This document shows positions 20,592 through 32,983 of a stretch of DNA of 64,000 nucleotides, piece by piece. Source of the stretch: Pseudomonas fluorescens (GTDB lineage: Bacteria > Pseudomonadota > Gammaproteobacteria > Pseudomonadales > Pseudomonadaceae); contig NZ_VCNJ01000006.1 in the NCBI RefSeq assembly GCF_005938625.1, forward strand, positions 1-64,000, given 5' to 3'. Both the position numbers and the translations under genes were made by a program. Positions within the stretch are counted from its first letter, which is position 1. Each line of letters opens with the position of its first letter. Under the pieces are notes generated by a model. It saw nothing but the letters and a program-made list of their open reading frames with translations, had not been told where the DNA came from and searched no databases.

Positions 20592-21425
20592 TTACATGCG
20601 TTGCAGATCGCGTTGAGCCAACTGAGCGGCAGAGGTACCCGGATATTGGGCCACCACCTGCTGCAGAATGCCTTTGACCTTGTCGGTATGACCGAGGCGG
20701 CGCTCTACATCAGCCAGCTTGTACAGCGAATCCGGCACCTTGGCATGCTTGGGATACAGCTGCGAAACCTTGGCGAAAGCCTGACCTGCACCTTGCAGAT
20801 CGCCTTTGGCCAGATTCACTTCACCCAACCAGTACTGGGCGTTGCCCGCGTATTGGCTGTTCGGGTATTTGCGCAGGAAAGCGGCAAAAGCCTGGCTGGC
20901 CTTGTCGAAATCCTTGGCTTTGATCAGGTCGAAAGCGGCATCGTAATACAGCTTTTCCTTGGCCGGATCACCCGGTTCGCTGCTTGCAGCAGGTGCCTGG
21001 GCAGCAGCCCCGGCGCCAGCGGCAGCACCGGCAGCAGCACTTGCATCGCCACCGGCAGAAGAATTCTCAGGAGTCGCGGCAGGTGCAGCACCGGATCCTA
21101 TGCGCCGATCAAGATCCTGGTATCGCTCCAGGGATTCCTGCTTCATGCGCGCAACCTGATTCTGCAGTTCTTCGATCACACCTTGCTGGCGCGATATCTG
21201 ATCCTGCATCTGTTGCAATTGGTTGAACAGCATGCCTTGTGCCGAGGCAGGGGCCGAAGCCGCTCCCCCGGCATAGGCGCCGTTCGTACCGTAACCCGCA
21301 GGCGGATAACTGCTCCCGCTATTGTTATAACCGGAGTTGTCATCGACCACAGGAACCGCAGCCCACGCCGCAAGCGGCGCGAGGCTGAGAGCCAGAACAG
21401 TTACAGCACGACGGCACGTTCGCAT
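20592..21425 (-). CDS. cpoB: Cell division coordinator CpoB (YbgF)
   Basis: This periplasmic protein links Tol-Pal function to septal peptidoglycan synthesis. The 277-residue precursor has a signal peptide (about 1-23, ending AAWA), a glycine/serine/alanine-rich stretch, a short coiled coil (about 65-105, QLQQMQDQISRQQG) thought to trimerise, an alanine-rich linker and C-terminal TPR repeats (about 155-277). It starts 6 bases after pal and ends the operon before the terminator. Confidence 0.94.
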   Translation of the reverse strand: MRTCRRAVTVLALSLAPLAAWAAVPVVDDNSGYNNSGSSYPPAGYGTNGAYAGGAASAPASAQGMLFNQLQQMQDQISRQQGVIEELQNQVARMKQESLERYQDLDRRIGSGAAPAATPENSSAGGDASAAAGAAAGAGAAAQAPAASSEPGDPAKEKLYYDAAFDLIKAKDFDKASQAFAAFLRKYPNSQYAGNAQYWLGEVNLAKGDLQGAGQAFAKVSQLYPKHAKVPDSLYKLADVERRLGHTDKVKGILQQVVAQYPGTSAAQLAQRDLQRM

Positions 21426-21431
21426 ATCGAA

Positions 21432-21929
21432 TTACTTACGCAGTTCGACGCGACGGTTTTGAGCCCAGGACTGCTCGTCGTTGCCGGTAGCAACTGGACG
21501 CTCTTCGCCGTAGGAAACCAGTTCCAGCTGAGCTGGGGAAACACCTTGCAGTACCAGGTAGCGTTGAACGGCTTTCGCACGACGCTCGCCCAGTGCCATG
21601 TTGTACTCACGAGTACCACGTTCGTCGGTGTTGCCTTCCAGAACAACGCGAGCGCCGTTTGCTTTCAGGTCTTTGGCGTGAACGTCCAGAGCGCGCATGG
21701 CTTCTGGCTTCAGGTCCGAGCTGTCGTATTCGAAGTAGAAGGTGGTGATTGCGCGCAGAGCAGCTTCTTCGCTCAGGGAACCGTCAACGGCACCAGTGTT
21801 TGCGCCGTAACCAGCGTTTGGATCAACAGCGCCTTCACCGGCGTTGTCGCCGCCTTTGGACGAGCAACCTACAGCTACAGCCATGGCCAGAGCCAGCGCA
21901 GCAAATTTACCAAACTTCAGCATTTCCAT
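21432..21929 (-). CDS. pal: Peptidoglycan-associated lipoprotein Pal (OprL)
   Basis: Pal anchors the outer membrane to peptidoglycan. The 165-residue precursor has a lipoprotein signal ending AVAVGC, with lipidation at about C22, followed by a flexible glycine-rich segment and an OmpA-like domain with [11 protein letters not shown], the diaminopimelate-binding region. GGAG lies 7 bases before the ATG. It is separated from tolB by 52 bases. Confidence 0.97.
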   Translation of the reverse strand: MEMLKFGKFAALALAMAVAVGCSSKGGDNAGEGAVDPNAGYGANTGAVDGSLSEEAALRAITTFYFEYDSSDLKPEAMRALDVHAKDLKANGARVVLEGNTDERGTREYNMALGERRAKAVQRYLVLQGVSPAQLELVSYGEERPVATGNDEQSWAQNRRVELRK

Positions 21930-21981
21930 CGTGAAACTCCTAATGAACCCCAGTGTGTTAAGTAAAACGTGTAGCGCCGCG

Positions 21982-23283
21982 TCAGTTCAGGTAAGGGGAC
22001 CAGGACGGTTCTCTGACTTCGCCTTGAGCGGTAGGAAGCGGGAGCCTCACGCGTCCATTAATGGACACGAGCATCAAGACTCCCCGGCCCTGCTGGCGGG
22101 TGGCGTAGATTACCATGGTGCCGTTGGGCGCAACAGTAGGTGACTCGTCCAGAGTGCTATCAGTGAGGATCTTTACACTACCTCGCTGCAAATCCTGGGC
22201 CGCCACCTTGAAATTGGTGAAGCCGTCCTGACGATGGATCATCACCAGGGTCTTTTCATCTGCCGACAGTTTCGGGTTGGCGTTGTAGTTGCCAATGAAC
22301 GTCACACGCTCGGCACCACCGCCACTGGCGCTGGTTTTGTAGATCTGAGGCTTGCCGCCACGGTCCGAGGTGAAGTAGATGGTCGAACCATCCTTGCCCC
22401 AGTACGGTTCGGTGTTGATGCCAGGACCTGCGGTAACGCGAGTGATCTGACGCGAACCCAGGTTCATCACATAGATGTCCGGGTTACCGTCTTTCGACAG
22501 CACGAACGCCAGGCGATTGCCATCCGGCGACCACGCTGGTGCACCATTCAGGCCTTCGAAGTTGGTGATCTGCTCACGGCGACCGGTATCGATGTTCTGC
22601 ATGAAGATCCGCGGACGCTTCTGCTCGAACGATACGTAGGCGATACGCTTGCCATCCGGGGCGAAACGCGGCGACAGGATCGGCTCGCGCGATTGCAGCA
22701 GAGTCACTGCACGAGCACCGTCATAGTCCGAACGCTGCAGGGTGTAGCGCGTGTTCTTCTCGGAGAAACGTTCGGCCGTCACGTACAGCAGACGGGTCGA
22801 AAACGCACCTTTGATACCGGTGAGTTTTTCGAACGACTGGTCGGAGATGTAGTGCGCCATGTCGCGCAGTTGCTCGGTGGTACCGGAAACACTGCCGTCA
22901 GCCACTTTCTGCTCGGTGGCAACGTTGAACAATGCCCACTGCACCTGCAGACGACCGCCCGCTGGAACAATGCTGCCGACCATCATGTATTGAGCACCCA
23001 CCGCCTTCCAGTCACGGAAGATGATTTCGCTCGGCTGGCTTGGCTGGCTGATCATGTTTTGCTTTGGAATCGGCGAGTAGTAGCCCGAGTTGCGCAAATC
23101 GTTACCAATGATTTCGGCCATGTCGTCCGGCAGGACTGCACCGCCCTGGAAACCGAACGGTACAACGGCGATCGGAGTAGCCCGATCGCTGCCGCTGGTG
23201 ACCAGAATGTTCTTTTCATCCGCCATCGCGATCCCTGCCATGCAGCAGATCACGACCAGCATTCCTCGAAGAAGGTTTCTCAC
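21982..23283 (-). CDS. tolB: Tol-Pal system protein TolB
   Basis: TolB is a periplasmic beta-propeller that binds Pal and communicates with TolA. The 433-residue precursor starts at a GTG whose GTGA overlaps the tolA stop. A signal peptide covers residues 1-21 (ending GIAMA), then an N-terminal domain (to about 160) and six propeller blades with repeated PAWSPDG-like motifs (residues about 190-430). Order, overlap and length fit the operon. Confidence 0.97.
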   Translation of the reverse strand: MRNLLRGMLVVICCMAGIAMADEKNILVTSGSDRATPIAVVPFGFQGGAVLPDDMAEIIGNDLRNSGYYSPIPKQNMISQPSQPSEIIFRDWKAVGAQYMMVGSIVPAGGRLQVQWALFNVATEQKVADGSVSGTTEQLRDMAHYISDQSFEKLTGIKGAFSTRLLYVTAERFSEKNTRYTLQRSDYDGARAVTLLQSREPILSPRFAPDGKRIAYVSFEQKRPRIFMQNIDTGRREQITNFEGLNGAPAWSPDGNRLAFVLSKDGNPDIYVMNLGSRQITRVTAGPGINTEPYWGKDGSTIYFTSDRGGKPQIYKTSASGGGAERVTFIGNYNANPKLSADEKTLVMIHRQDGFTNFKVAAQDLQRGSVKILTDSTLDESPTVAPNGTMVIYATRQQGRGVLMLVSINGRVRLPLPTAQGEVREPSWSPYLN

Positions 23284-24344
23284 AAGGCTAGATCCTCAGG
23301 TGTGAATGTCATCTTGAATGAACGATACGGAGCGAAATCGCTCGGCTTCATTCCCTGCATTTCTGTCAAACGTCCAATATTCTTGACCGCTGCCACTGCC
23401 GAAGCATCGAACGGACCATCGCCACTGGACTTGGCCACGCTGACCGAGGTCACCGTACCGTCCGGCAACATGCCGATCTGCAACACAACCGTCATGCCTT
23501 TGCGTGCCGAAGGTGGACGGGCCCAACCTTCTGCAGCTCGCGCACGAATCAGGTCATCGAAACTGCCCGCGACTTCGTCACCCTGCTCATCGGCCAAGGC
23601 CTGCTGGCGCTGCGGCGTGTCGGAAAGCAGATCGGCCAAGGCCTGAGCCTTTTTGTCTTCGGTCGATTTACGTGCCGCATCCTGCGCTTTCTTCTTCGCA
23701 GCATCGGCAGCAGCTTTCTTCTTCGCTTCGTCGGCGATTTTCTTCTTCGCCTCTTCAGCTTCAGCTTTCTTCTTGGCGTCTTCGGCGGCTTTCTTCTTCG
23801 CGTCTTCGACGATCTTCTTCTTGGCTTCTTCAGCGGCCTCTTTCTTGGCCTCTTCCTTAGCCTCTTCTTCAGCCTTCTTCTTGGCTATATCAGCCAATTG
23901 TTTCTCTTCGGCCTTCTTGGCTTCGGCTTTCTTCGCGTCATCAGCTTTCTTGGCGTCATCCGCCTTCTTCGCTTCGTCCGCTTTTTTAGCCTCATCGGCC
24001 TTCTTGGCTTCCTCGGCCTTTTGAGCCGCTTCTTCTTTCTTTTGTTCCGCAGCCTTCACCGCTTCCTGTTCGACCTTCTTCTGCTCCATCTGCTCGACTT
24101 CGGTCTGGCGCGCGGCGGATTTCTTCGCCTCACCCGCAATCTTCTGATTGGTCTGGGTGGTTGCCTGACTTTTCGATTTCAGTTGGTACAGGGTCGCCTG
24201 GACAATCGGTTTGGCCGGCGGCAGCTCTGGTGTGAAGGCAAAACTGACGAACAGCATGCCGAACACCAGCACGTGCAGGACAATTGCCAGAACACTAGGC
24301 CAGAAGTAGCTTTCCGAGGCGGACGGCTCTCGCTGTTGCTGCAT
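23280..24344 (-). CDS. tolA: Tol-Pal system protein TolA
   Basis: TolA spans the periplasm and links the TolQR motor to TolB/Pal. The 354-residue protein has one membrane segment (about 15-37), a long helical domain II (about 60-240) made almost wholly of A, K, E and D with [16 protein letters not shown] units, and a globular C-terminal domain III (about 255-354). The domain II repeats are visible in the DNA as tandem TTCTTCGC-like units, a likely place for length variation. It overlaps tolR by 1 base and tolB by 4. Confidence 0.96.
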   Translation of the reverse strand: MQQQREPSASESYFWPSVLAIVLHVLVFGMLFVSFAFTPELPPAKPIVQATLYQLKSKSQATTQTNQKIAGEAKKSAARQTEVEQMEQKKVEQEAVKAAEQKKEEAAQKAEEAKKADEAKKADEAKKADDAKKADDAKKAEAKKAEEKQLADIAKKKAEEEAKEEAKKEAAEEAKKKIVEDAKKKAAEDAKKKAEAEEAKKKIADEAKKKAAADAAKKKAQDAARKSTEDKKAQALADLLSDTPQRQQALADEQGDEVAGSFDDLIRARAAEGWARPPSARKGMTVVLQIGMLPDGTVTSVSVAKSSGDGPFDASAVAAVKNIGRLTEMQGMKPSDFAPYRSFKMTFTPEDLAL

Positions 24345-24805
24345 CAGGGGGCCTCGGTAATCAAACCAACATTACCGACCCCGGCTTTCTGCAACCCGCC
24401 CATGGCGCCCATGACGGAACCATAGTCGACGGTCTTGTCACCGCGGATGAAGACCTGGGTACGCTTGCCGCCTTCAGTGCCGGCACGAATGATCTTGGTC
24501 ACCGCGTCGGTCATTTGCGGCAGGGTCATGGCCCTGTCCTGTTGCTTCTCGGTATCGACTTCGCTGCCAAGGTTCCAGTAATAGGTCTTGTCAGCCTTGA
24601 TCGAAATGGTCAGGACCTGAGTGTTGTTGTCCTGCGGCAAGGCTTCGCTGGAAACCTTGGGCAGATCAACCTTCACGCCCTGATTGAGCATCGGTGCGGT
24701 CACCATGAAGATGACCAGCAGCACCAACATCACGTCGATGTATGGCACCACGTTCATCTCGGCGACCGGCTTGCGCTTTTTGCGAGCTCGAGCGATTAAA
24801 GCCAT
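24344..24805 (-). CDS. tolR: Tol-Pal system protein TolR
   Basis: TolR is the ExbD-like part of the proton-driven motor. The 153-residue protein has one N-terminal membrane segment (about 17-40, PYIDVMLVLLVIFMV), which contains the essential aspartate D24, and a periplasmic domain. It is located between tolQ (14-base gap) and tolA (1-base overlap). Confidence 0.97.
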   Translation of the reverse strand: MALIARARKKRKPVAEMNVVPYIDVMLVLLVIFMVTAPMLNQGVKVDLPKVSSEALPQDNNTQVLTISIKADKTYYWNLGSEVDTEKQQDRAMTLPQMTDAVTKIIRAGTEGGKRTQVFIRGDKTVDYGSVMGAMGGLQKAGVGNVGLITEAP

Positions 24806-24819
24806 TGGAAATTACCTGC

Positions 24820-25515
24820 TTATTCTTCGCTGGTGTGCACTTTGCGGTGCAGGATCGCCTGGAATTCATCGGCGAAGGTGTAGTAGCGGCCCAGCAAGGT
24901 TTCGCTGCGAGCGGCGAAACGGTTGTAAGCGATTACGGCCGGGATCGCCGCGAACAGACCGATCGCGGTGGCGATCAGGGCTTCGGCGATACCCGGGGCC
25001 ACAGTGGCAAGGGTGGCTTGCTGTGCGCTGGCCAGACCGCGGAAGGAGTTCATGATGCCCCACACGGTACCGAACAGACCGATATACGGGCTGACCGAAC
25101 CGACGGTAGCGAGGAACGGCAGGCTCTGCTCGAGCTTTTCTTCTTCGCGGGAGATGGCTACGCGCATGGCACGCGCCACGCCTTCCATGACCGCTTCAGG
25201 GTCGACACCTGGCTGCTGACGCAGACGGGAGAATTCTTTGAAGCCTGCACGGAAGATCTGCTCCACGCCCGAATCCGGATCCGGATTGCTGCCCGCCTGA
25301 CGGTACAGCTTGGACAGGTCGATACCCGACCAGAAGCGCTCTTCGAAGCTCTCCAGGGCGCGTCGACCGGCGCGCAGCAGATTGCTGCGCTGAAAGATCA
25401 TGATCCATGAGGTCACCGATGCGGCCACCAGGGTCAACATTACCAACTGCACCACGATGCTGGCATTGCTGACCAGGCTCCACATGGAGGAATGGTCGAC
25501 GACGTTAGCTTCCAC
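24820..25515 (-). CDS. tolQ: Tol-Pal system protein TolQ
   Basis: TolQ is the ExbB/MotA-like inner-membrane channel of the Tol motor. The 231-residue protein has an N-terminal membrane segment (about 15-40), a cytoplasmic loop and two further segments (about 135-160 and 170-200), the last pair containing [13 protein letters not shown]. It overlaps the ybgC stop by 11 bases. Confidence 0.97.
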   Translation of the reverse strand: MEANVVDHSSMWSLVSNASIVVQLVMLTLVAASVTSWIMIFQRSNLLRAGRRALESFEERFWSGIDLSKLYRQAGSNPDPDSGVEQIFRAGFKEFSRLRQQPGVDPEAVMEGVARAMRVAISREEEKLEQSLPFLATVGSVSPYIGLFGTVWGIMNSFRGLASAQQATLATVAPGIAEALIATAIGLFAAIPAVIAYNRFAARSETLLGRYYTFADEFQAILHRKVHTSEE

Positions 25516-25972
25516 GCTTTATCTCCTGCTTTGAGTGTGTACCCGGGCCGACCGCGTCGGCGAAGGCCGCACGCAAGTCTTCGGGAAGGGCCCGGGGTTT
25601 CAAACTGTTAGTGCGCACACAGGCCACCAAAAACTGCCCTTCACAGAGCAGCACATTATCCGTTGCCCGCCTGACCTGCTGTTTGAAGCGCAGGCTGACC
25701 CGGTTCAATTCGATTACATCAGCGCTTACCAGCAGTTCGTCGTCCAGTCGCGCCGGCGCGTGATAGCGCGCTTCGCTGGAGTGCACGACAAACAACAGGT
25801 CCTCTCCTGCCAGCTGCGATTGGGCAAAGCCCAGCTCGCGAAGCCGCTCGGTTCGAGCCCGTTCCATAAACTTGAGGTAATTAACGTAATACACGATGCC
25901 GCCCGCATCGGTGTCCTCGTAATAAACGCGACAACGATGTGCGAACGGCTCAAGCCCGTTTTGCGCGCGCAT
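25505..25972 (-). CDS. ybgC: Tol-Pal associated acyl-CoA thioesterase
   Basis: YbgC is a hotdog-fold acyl-CoA thioesterase commonly encoded first in the tol-pal operon. In this 155-residue protein the active-site segment is [15 protein letters not shown] (18-32), with the catalytic aspartate D21. It overlaps tolQ by 11 bases. There is a 127-base gap to ruvB on the same strand, which probably contains the tol promoter. Confidence 0.94.
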   Translation of the reverse strand: MRAQNGLEPFAHRCRVYYEDTDAGGIVYYVNYLKFMERARTERLRELGFAQSQLAGEDLLFVVHSSEARYHAPARLDDELLVSADVIELNRVSLRFKQQVRRATDNVLLCEGQFLVACVRTNSLKPRALPEDLRAAFADAVGPGTHSKQEIKRGS

Positions 25973-26099
25973 ACTCTAGTGCTTACTCCTCAGGTTGCCA
26001 ATCCGCCCAGGCAACTGTTTTTCATGGTTTCAGGGCATTACCGCAAAAGTACCGTCCTCTGACAGTACAAACCCTGAATAAATCGACAACAAATGTGTA

Positions 26100-27161
26100 T
26101 TAGTCGTCCACGGCATCGAGAAACTCGTCTGCCACGGGCATTTCGCCCATTCGTGACGGAATGTTTAAGCCGAAGTGCAGATACGCATGCCGCGTCACCA
26201 CCCTGCCCCGTGGCGTGCGCATGATGTAACCCTGTTGAATCAGATACGGCTCCAGCACATCTTCAATCGTGTGGCGCTCCTCGCTGATCGCAGCGGCGAG
26301 GCTGTCGATACCGACCGGGCCGCCATCGAACTTCTCGATCATTGTCAGCAGCAGACGCCGGTCCTGATGATCAAAACCGTGTTCGTCGACATCCAGCAGG
26401 TTCAGCGCCAGATCCGCCACCGCTTTGGTGATATGGCCTTTGGCACGGACTTCGGCGAAATCGCGCACCCGGCGCAGCAAACGGTTGGCAATCCGCGGCG
26501 TACCACGGGCGCGACGCGCGATCTCGAAAGAACCTTCCGGATCCAGCGGCAGACCGAGAATGGCTGCCGAACGACTGACTATCGTCGCCAGGTCAGCCGT
26601 GCTGTAGAACTCAAGACGCTGGACTATACCGAAGCGGTCACGCAACGGGTTGGTCAGCATACCGGCGCGAGTGGTTGCGCCCACCAGAGTAAACGGCGGC
26701 AGATCGAGTTTGATCGAACGCGCAGCCGGCCCTTCGCCAATCATGATGTCGAGCTGAAAGTCTTCCATCGCTGGATACAGCACTTCCTCAACGATCGGCG
26801 ACAGGCGATGGATTTCGTCGATAAACAGTACGTCGTGCGGCTCAAGATTGGTCAACAGCGCAGCCAGATCGCCCGGACGCTCCAGCACCGGACCGGAAGT
26901 GCTCTTGATCGACACGCCCATTTCCTGAGCGATGATGTTCGCCAGTGTGGTTTTACCCAAGCCCGGCGGGCCGAAGATCAACGTGTGGTCGAGGGATTCA
27001 CTGCGGCCACGGGCAGCCTGGATGAACAGTTCCATCTGCTCGCGCACGGTCGGCTGGCCAATATAGTCAGCCAGACTGACCGGGCGAATGGCCCGGTCCT
27101 GGACTTCTTCGCGCTCGCGCGGGCTGTGCGCGGCGGTGATCAGACGATCAGCTTCAATCAC
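26100..27161 (-). CDS. ruvB: Holliday junction helicase subunit RuvB
   Basis: RuvB is the AAA+ motor that drives branch migration with RuvA. The 353-residue protein has Walker [10 protein letters not shown] (about 64-72), Walker B FIDEIHR, and the C-terminal winged helix with GRVVTRHAY. It begins immediately after the ruvA stop, which implies tight coupling. The family length is typical. Confidence 0.98.
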   Translation of the reverse strand: MIEADRLITAAHSPREREEVQDRAIRPVSLADYIGQPTVREQMELFIQAARGRSESLDHTLIFGPPGLGKTTLANIIAQEMGVSIKSTSGPVLERPGDLAALLTNLEPHDVLFIDEIHRLSPIVEEVLYPAMEDFQLDIMIGEGPAARSIKLDLPPFTLVGATTRAGMLTNPLRDRFGIVQRLEFYSTADLATIVSRSAAILGLPLDPEGSFEIARRARGTPRIANRLLRRVRDFAEVRAKGHITKAVADLALNLLDVDEHGFDHQDRRLLLTMIEKFDGGPVGIDSLAAAISEERHTIEDVLEPYLIQQGYIMRTPRGRVVTRHAYLHFGLNIPSRMGEMPVADEFLDAVDD

Positions 27162-27770
27162 TTAAATCATTCCCTTCAGGGCGCGGCGGATCAGGTCTTC
27201 ACTGCTCAAATTCTTGTCCTTGATGGCGGTAATCGCCTTGCTCGCTTCCTGCGGCTTGTAGCCCAGGGAAATCAGCGCGCTGACCGCATCGTTCTCGGCG
27301 GTATTGACCGGCGCCGGGCCGTCCGGTTGATTCGGTACCAGCGCGAACATGGCCGGCGTAGTTTCCCAGGCCTTGAAGCGATCCTTCAGCTCGACCAGCA
27401 GACGCTCGGCGGTTTTCTTGCCGACACCCGGCACTTTGGTCAACGCCGAGGTGTCCTGCGACTGCACGCAACGGATCAGTTCGTCGACCTCCAGACTCGA
27501 CATCAAGGCCAGGGCCAATTTCGGCCCGACACCATTGAGACGGATCAACTCGCGAAAAAAGTCTCGCTCACGCTTGCCGGCAAAGCCATAGAGTAACTGC
27601 GCGTCTTCGCGTACGACCAAATGGGTGTGCAGGGTCAGCGGTTCACCGACCGACGGCAGACGATAAAGGGTGGTCATGGGCACTTCCAGCTCATACCCGA
27701 GGCCGTTTACATCCAGAATCAGGTGCGGCGGCTGTTTCTCAGCCAGAGTGCCGCGCAAGCGTCCAATCAC
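27162..27770 (-). CDS. ruvA: Holliday junction helicase subunit RuvA
   Basis: RuvA binds Holliday junctions as a tetramer and recruits RuvB. The 202-residue protein has the N-terminal OB domain starting MIGRLRGTL, two helix-hairpin-helix motifs ([10 protein letters not shown] and [12 protein letters not shown]) and a small C-terminal RuvB-binding domain. It is 115 bases downstream of ruvC. Confidence 0.98.
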   Translation of the reverse strand: MIGRLRGTLAEKQPPHLILDVNGLGYELEVPMTTLYRLPSVGEPLTLHTHLVVREDAQLLYGFAGKRERDFFRELIRLNGVGPKLALALMSSLEVDELIRCVQSQDTSALTKVPGVGKKTAERLLVELKDRFKAWETTPAMFALVPNQPDGPAPVNTAENDAVSALISLGYKPQEASKAITAIKDKNLSSEDLIRRALKGMI

Positions 27771-27885
27771 GTTTCAGATCCTTGAGCGTTGGCCAGCCGT
27801 GGGCTGGCGACTGTCGAAAGGCGAATTTCGGGCCGACGACTCAGGCGCAGGAAATCCGCTTTCAGGAAAATTGATGCTGATGCTA

Positions 27886-28413
27886 TCAGAGACGCAGGCG
27901 CCCGCCACGACTGCGTGCGGTTCCCAAACCGTGCGGCAGCAGACTGGAGCGTGTGTGCGCATGGCAAATGGCAATGGCCAGGGCGTCCGAGGCATCGATT
28001 TGCGGTTTGCTGGTGAGCTTGAGCATGTGCATGACCATCATCTGCACTTGTTCTTTATTGGCGGCGCCCGTGCCGACCACGGCCTGCTTGACCTGAGTGG
28101 CCGTGTACTCGGCGATCTCCAGGCACTCTTCAGCGCCGGCAACAATCGCTGCACCGCGAGCCTGCCCAAGCTTCAACGCCGAATCGGCGTTTTTCGCCAT
28201 GAAGACTTTTTCGATGCCCATGGTCACCGGACCGTAGGTCTGGATAATCTCGCGTACGCCGCGATAAACGATTTGCAGACGCTCGTGCAGCTCGCCGGCG
28301 CCAGTGCGGATGCAACCCGAGGCCACATAGATGCAGCCGCCACGCCCGGTATCTCGAACAATGCCGTAACCGGTAATGCGCGAACCGGGGTCGATACCAA
28401 GAATTAAAGTCAT
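27886..28413 (-). CDS. ruvC: Holliday junction resolvase RuvC
   Basis: RuvC cuts Holliday junctions. In this 175-residue protein, [14 protein letters not shown] places the first catalytic aspartate at D8; IEKVFMAKN provides the glutamate and the C-terminal [12 protein letters not shown] the last acidic pair. It is the first gene of the ruvCAB set, with a family A REP pair upstream. Confidence 0.97.
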   Translation of the reverse strand: MTLILGIDPGSRITGYGIVRDTGRGGCIYVASGCIRTGAGELHERLQIVYRGVREIIQTYGPVTMGIEKVFMAKNADSALKLGQARGAAIVAGAEECLEIAEYTATQVKQAVVGTGAANKEQVQMMVMHMLKLTSKPQIDASDALAIAICHAHTRSSLLPHGLGTARSRGGRLRL

Positions 28414-28450
28414 AACGCCTGCAGAAATTGATGCGAAAGCTGAGGGTACA

Positions 28451-28525
28451 TGTAGGAGCTGCCGAAGGCTGCGATCTTTTGATCTTTTAAAAACAGAAAG
28501 ATCGCAGCCTTCGGCAGCTCCTACA
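28451..28525. repeat. REP pair (REPIN), family A
   Basis: TGTAGGAGCTGCCGAAGGCT and its inverted copy ending in TCGGCAGCTCCTACA lie in the spacer between yebC and ruvC. Confidence 0.92.
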
Positions 28526-28569
28526 GGTGAAGTGTAGAGCCAGCAAAAACTGCGACCTTTCTATTTACA

Positions 28570-29316
28570 TCAACCGAGCTGAGCGGCCACGTCTTCCGGA
28601 ATGTCCGCGTTGGAGTAGACGTTCTGCACGTCATCCAGATCCTCAAGCATGTCGATCAGCTTGAGCACCTTCTCCGCGCCTTCCAGGTCCAGTTCGGCGC
28701 TGGTGGTTGGCTGCATGACGATTTCCGCGTCATCGCCCTTGAATCCAGCAGCTTCCAGCGCGTTACGCACGGCGTAGAAACTGGTGAACGAGGTGAACAC
28801 GTCGATCGAACCGTCTTCGTGCGTAACCACGTCATCGGCATCCGCTTCCAGCGCCGCTTCGGTCAGCGCGTCTTCATCGACGCCCGGCGCGAAACTGATC
28901 TGGCCTTTGCGTTCGAACAGATACGCGACCGAACCGTCGGTGCCGAGGTTGCCACCGCACTTGCTGAACGCATGTCGCACAGCAGCTGCGGTACGGTTAC
29001 GGTTATCAGTCATGCATTCGACCATCACCGCCACGCCGCCCGGGCCGTAACCTTCGTAGGTCAGTTCTTCAACGTTGTCCGCTTCGGTGGCACCGGCGCC
29101 GCGCGCAACGGCACGGTCGATGATGTCGCGGCTCATGTTCGCGCTGAGCGCTTTGTCCAGCGCCAGGCGCAGACGCGGGTTGGAGCCCGGATCACCGCCG
29201 CCCTGACGGGCCGCAACGGTCAGTTCACGGATCCACTTGGTGAAGATCTTGCCTCTCTTGGCATCCTGACGTTCTTTGCGGTGCTTGATGTTCGCCCACT
29301 TGGAATGACCTGCCAT
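28570..29316 (-). CDS. yebC: YebC/PmpR family protein
   Basis: This 248-residue YebC/TACO1 family protein starts [22 protein letters not shown] in its usual form. The P. aeruginosa homologue, PmpR, is reported to repress a quorum-sensing regulator, and recent work gives YebC proteins a role in translating proline-rich stretches; which applies here is unknown. It lies between aspS and ruvC, the common gamma-proteobacterial order. Confidence 0.95.
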   Translation of the reverse strand: MAGHSKWANIKHRKERQDAKRGKIFTKWIRELTVAARQGGGDPGSNPRLRLALDKALSANMSRDIIDRAVARGAGATEADNVEELTYEGYGPGGVAVMVECMTDNRNRTAAAVRHAFSKCGGNLGTDGSVAYLFERKGQISFAPGVDEDALTEAALEADADDVVTHEDGSIDVFTSFTSFYAVRNALEAAGFKGDDAEIVMQPTTSAELDLEGAEKVLKLIDMLEDLDDVQNVYSNADIPEDVAAQLG

Positions 29317-29403
29317 AACTCGCTCCGAATTTTCTTTGAAACGTTGCCCGCCCTGCTCATGCAGCGGCCAGCAAACAAAAAATCTCGACCTGCTCTCTAT
29401 AGA

Positions 29404-29433
29404 AAGAAAAAAGGCGCATCCGAAGATGCGCCT
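29404..29433 (-). terminator. Terminator of aspS
   Basis: On the minus strand AGGCGCATC and GATGCGCCT form a stem with a 3- to 4-base loop followed by TTTTTTC. Confidence 0.88.
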
Positions 29434-29444
29434 TCAGGCCCGTC

Positions 29445-31220
<1,776 letters not shown>

Positions 31221-31322
31221 GGTCGTGGTTCGCTTCTCGTAATTCGAAAAATTCGGTGGAGCTCCCGTTGCTTTTTCAAGCAATGCGGAACTCACGCGTG
31301 TCGTTCAACCTGAGGTTGAACC

Positions 31323-31544
31323 CTAGTCAGATTTGTCGCCGCCGGCCAGATTCTTCTTGGCGCCGGTCTTGAAATCGGTTTCGTACCAACCGCCGCCACT
31401 CAGGCGAAAGCCTGGCATCGACAGTTGTTTCTTGAGCTCTGGTGCCTGACAGGCAGGGCAGTCGACCAGCGGGGCCTCGCTGATCTTTTGAATGGCTTCG
31501 AGCTGATGACCACAGGAAGCACATTGATAATCGTACATCGGCAT
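31323..31544 (-). CDS. FmdB family zinc-ribbon protein
   Basis: This 73-residue protein has a single zinc ribbon: MPMYDYQCASCGH with a second CPAC pair at about residues 34-37. The C-terminal half is glycine- and lysine-rich and probably disordered. FmdB-like proteins are small putative regulators without a settled role. It is 102 bases upstream of aspS on the same strand and likely in the same transcript. Confidence 0.9.
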   Translation of the reverse strand: MPMYDYQCASCGHQLEAIQKISEAPLVDCPACQAPELKKQLSMPGFRLSGGGWYETDFKTGAKKNLAGGDKSD

Positions 31545-31620
31545 GGGGGGTGTCTCGGCGATCAGATTGCCACCGCGCGCAGGGCTTTGCGGCGAAAGAG
31601 CGGGATTATATCGATTAAAT

Positions 31621-31654
31621 GCGGCCTGTGCAGCCGTAAGACTGCACAGGCCGC
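31621..31654 (-). terminator. Strong hairpin after the ribbon-helix-helix gene
   Basis: GCGGCCTGTGCAG and CTGCACAGGCCGC form a perfect 13-base stem with an 8-base loop. On the minus strand the tail is only ATTTAA, so termination is likely but the T tract is weak. Confidence 0.6.
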
Positions 31655-31676
31655 GACCTCATTTGCAACCGCCGCT

Positions 31677-32015
31677 TCAGAGCGATTCGGCAGGTACAGC
31701 TTGCTTGACGCCGTTCATGACACACACCACACGCACCAGCGCGCTGAAATTTCTCACCCCGCCGTGACGCAAATGCACCTCACGGTCGACGTGGGACAAC
31801 AGCGAGCTGATCGAACAGCAGTTGTCTGCGGCCATATTGCCGAGGATATTCCAGTAGACCCGCTCCAGCCGCAGGCAGGTCGCATAACCGTTCAGACGCA
31901 CGGATCGTGACGATGGCTGAACCAGTGCCATGTCGAATTCGTTGACGAACGGATCGACTTTCAATTCATGTGGCAAGCCGACAATCCTGTCGCCTCGCCT
32001 GTCTCCCTCTACCAT
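31677..32015 (-). CDS. Ribbon-helix-helix domain protein
   Basis: This 112-residue protein has a C-terminal ribbon-helix-helix-like region (about 37-112): SRSVRLNGYATCLRLERVYW then SSLLSHVDREVHLRHGGVRN. The fold suggests DNA binding, but targets are unknown. The ATG at 32015 is chosen because AAGGAG lies 10 bases before it; the upstream in-frame ATG at 32075 lacks one. Bordered by a strong hairpin downstream and dps upstream, it is probably its own transcript. Confidence 0.8.
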   Translation of the reverse strand: MVEGDRRGDRIVGLPHELKVDPFVNEFDMALVQPSSRSVRLNGYATCLRLERVYWNILGNMAADNCCSISSLLSHVDREVHLRHGGVRNFSALVRVVCVMNGVKQAVPAESL

Positions 32016-32200
32016 ATCGGTGACACTCCTTTGCCATCTCTGCTTGTTTGAAAAGTCACATCCTGTGGCTTTCATAAAAGCGCAGACACAAAGTTATAGC
32101 CAGACGACTTATTGACCGACAACGTAGGATAAGCCAACGACACAGGTAGGATTGCGGACAGCGCCCGAGCCCTCTTCTGCTGGCCCGCGCACCCGGATGT

Positions 32201-32671
32201 TTACGCTTCCAGCAAGGCGCGCAACATCCACGCAGTTTTCTCGTGAACCTGCATGCGCTGGGTCAACAGGTCTGCGGTCGGCTCATCACTGACCTTGTCG
32301 AGCAGCGGGAAGATGCCGCGCGCCGTTCGGGTCACGGCTTCCTGGCCATCGACCAGTTGCTTGATCATGTCTTCGGCACTCGGCACCCCCACTTCTTCCT
32401 TGATAGAAGAAAGGCGTGCGTAGGTGGCGTAGGCGCCTGGCGCCGGAAAGCCCAAGGCGCGAATACGTTCGGCAATCAAATCAACGGCCAGCGCGAGTTC
32501 GTTGTATTGCTCTTCGAACATCAAGTGCAGCGTCCGAAACATCGGGCCGGTGACGTTCCAGTGGAAGTTGTGGGTTTTCAGATACAGCACGTAGGTGTCC
32601 GACAGCAGACGCGATAAGCCTTCGACGATGGACTTGCGGTCTTCTTCACTGATACCGATATCGATTGCCAT
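32201..32671 (-). CDS. dps: Dps family ferritin-like protein
   Basis: Dps proteins store iron and protect DNA under starvation and oxidative stress as dodecamers. The 156-residue four-helix protein has [14 protein letters not shown] (residues about 32-45) and [19 protein letters not shown] (52-70), which supply the inter-subunit ferroxidase ligands. The N-terminal tail is short and acidic, so direct DNA binding is not obvious. A GGGGG-rich ribosome binding region precedes the start. Confidence 0.93.
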   Translation of the reverse strand: MAIDIGISEEDRKSIVEGLSRLLSDTYVLYLKTHNFHWNVTGPMFRTLHLMFEEQYNELALAVDLIAERIRALGFPAPGAYATYARLSSIKEEVGVPSAEDMIKQLVDGQEAVTRTARGIFPLLDKVSDEPTADLLTQRMQVHEKTAWMLRALLEA

Positions 32672-32983
32672 GTTTACCCCCTAACGGCGATTGAATTCAT
32701 CCAACAGGTGCAGACCCACTCTAGCAAGCCTGCCGACACCCCGCAGCCCGGATCGGGTGCAGGTGCTGCGACAAATCGACCGAGGTGATGCCGCTGGCCG
32801 GGCTGATTTGAGTAGCCGCAGGCTTTGCTGTTAAATAGGCAGTGTGTCGCCATGCCCCATTTTTCGGGGTGTTGCGCATAGGCTGATGCCGTGAACGTGT
32901 CCACCGCCTCTTATTTTGTTCCGAAGCGAACCGTGCGCCTTCAGCTCTTCCTTGTGAGCCGTCATAAACGTGAGCCAATCAAA
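32672..32983. promoter_or_regulatory. Divergent spacer dps / cold-shock-domain gene
   Basis: This 312-base spacer must hold promoters in both directions. No clear operator, REP or gene is visible. An in-frame extension of the cold-shock gene to 32891 exists but has no ribosome binding site. Confidence 0.4.
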
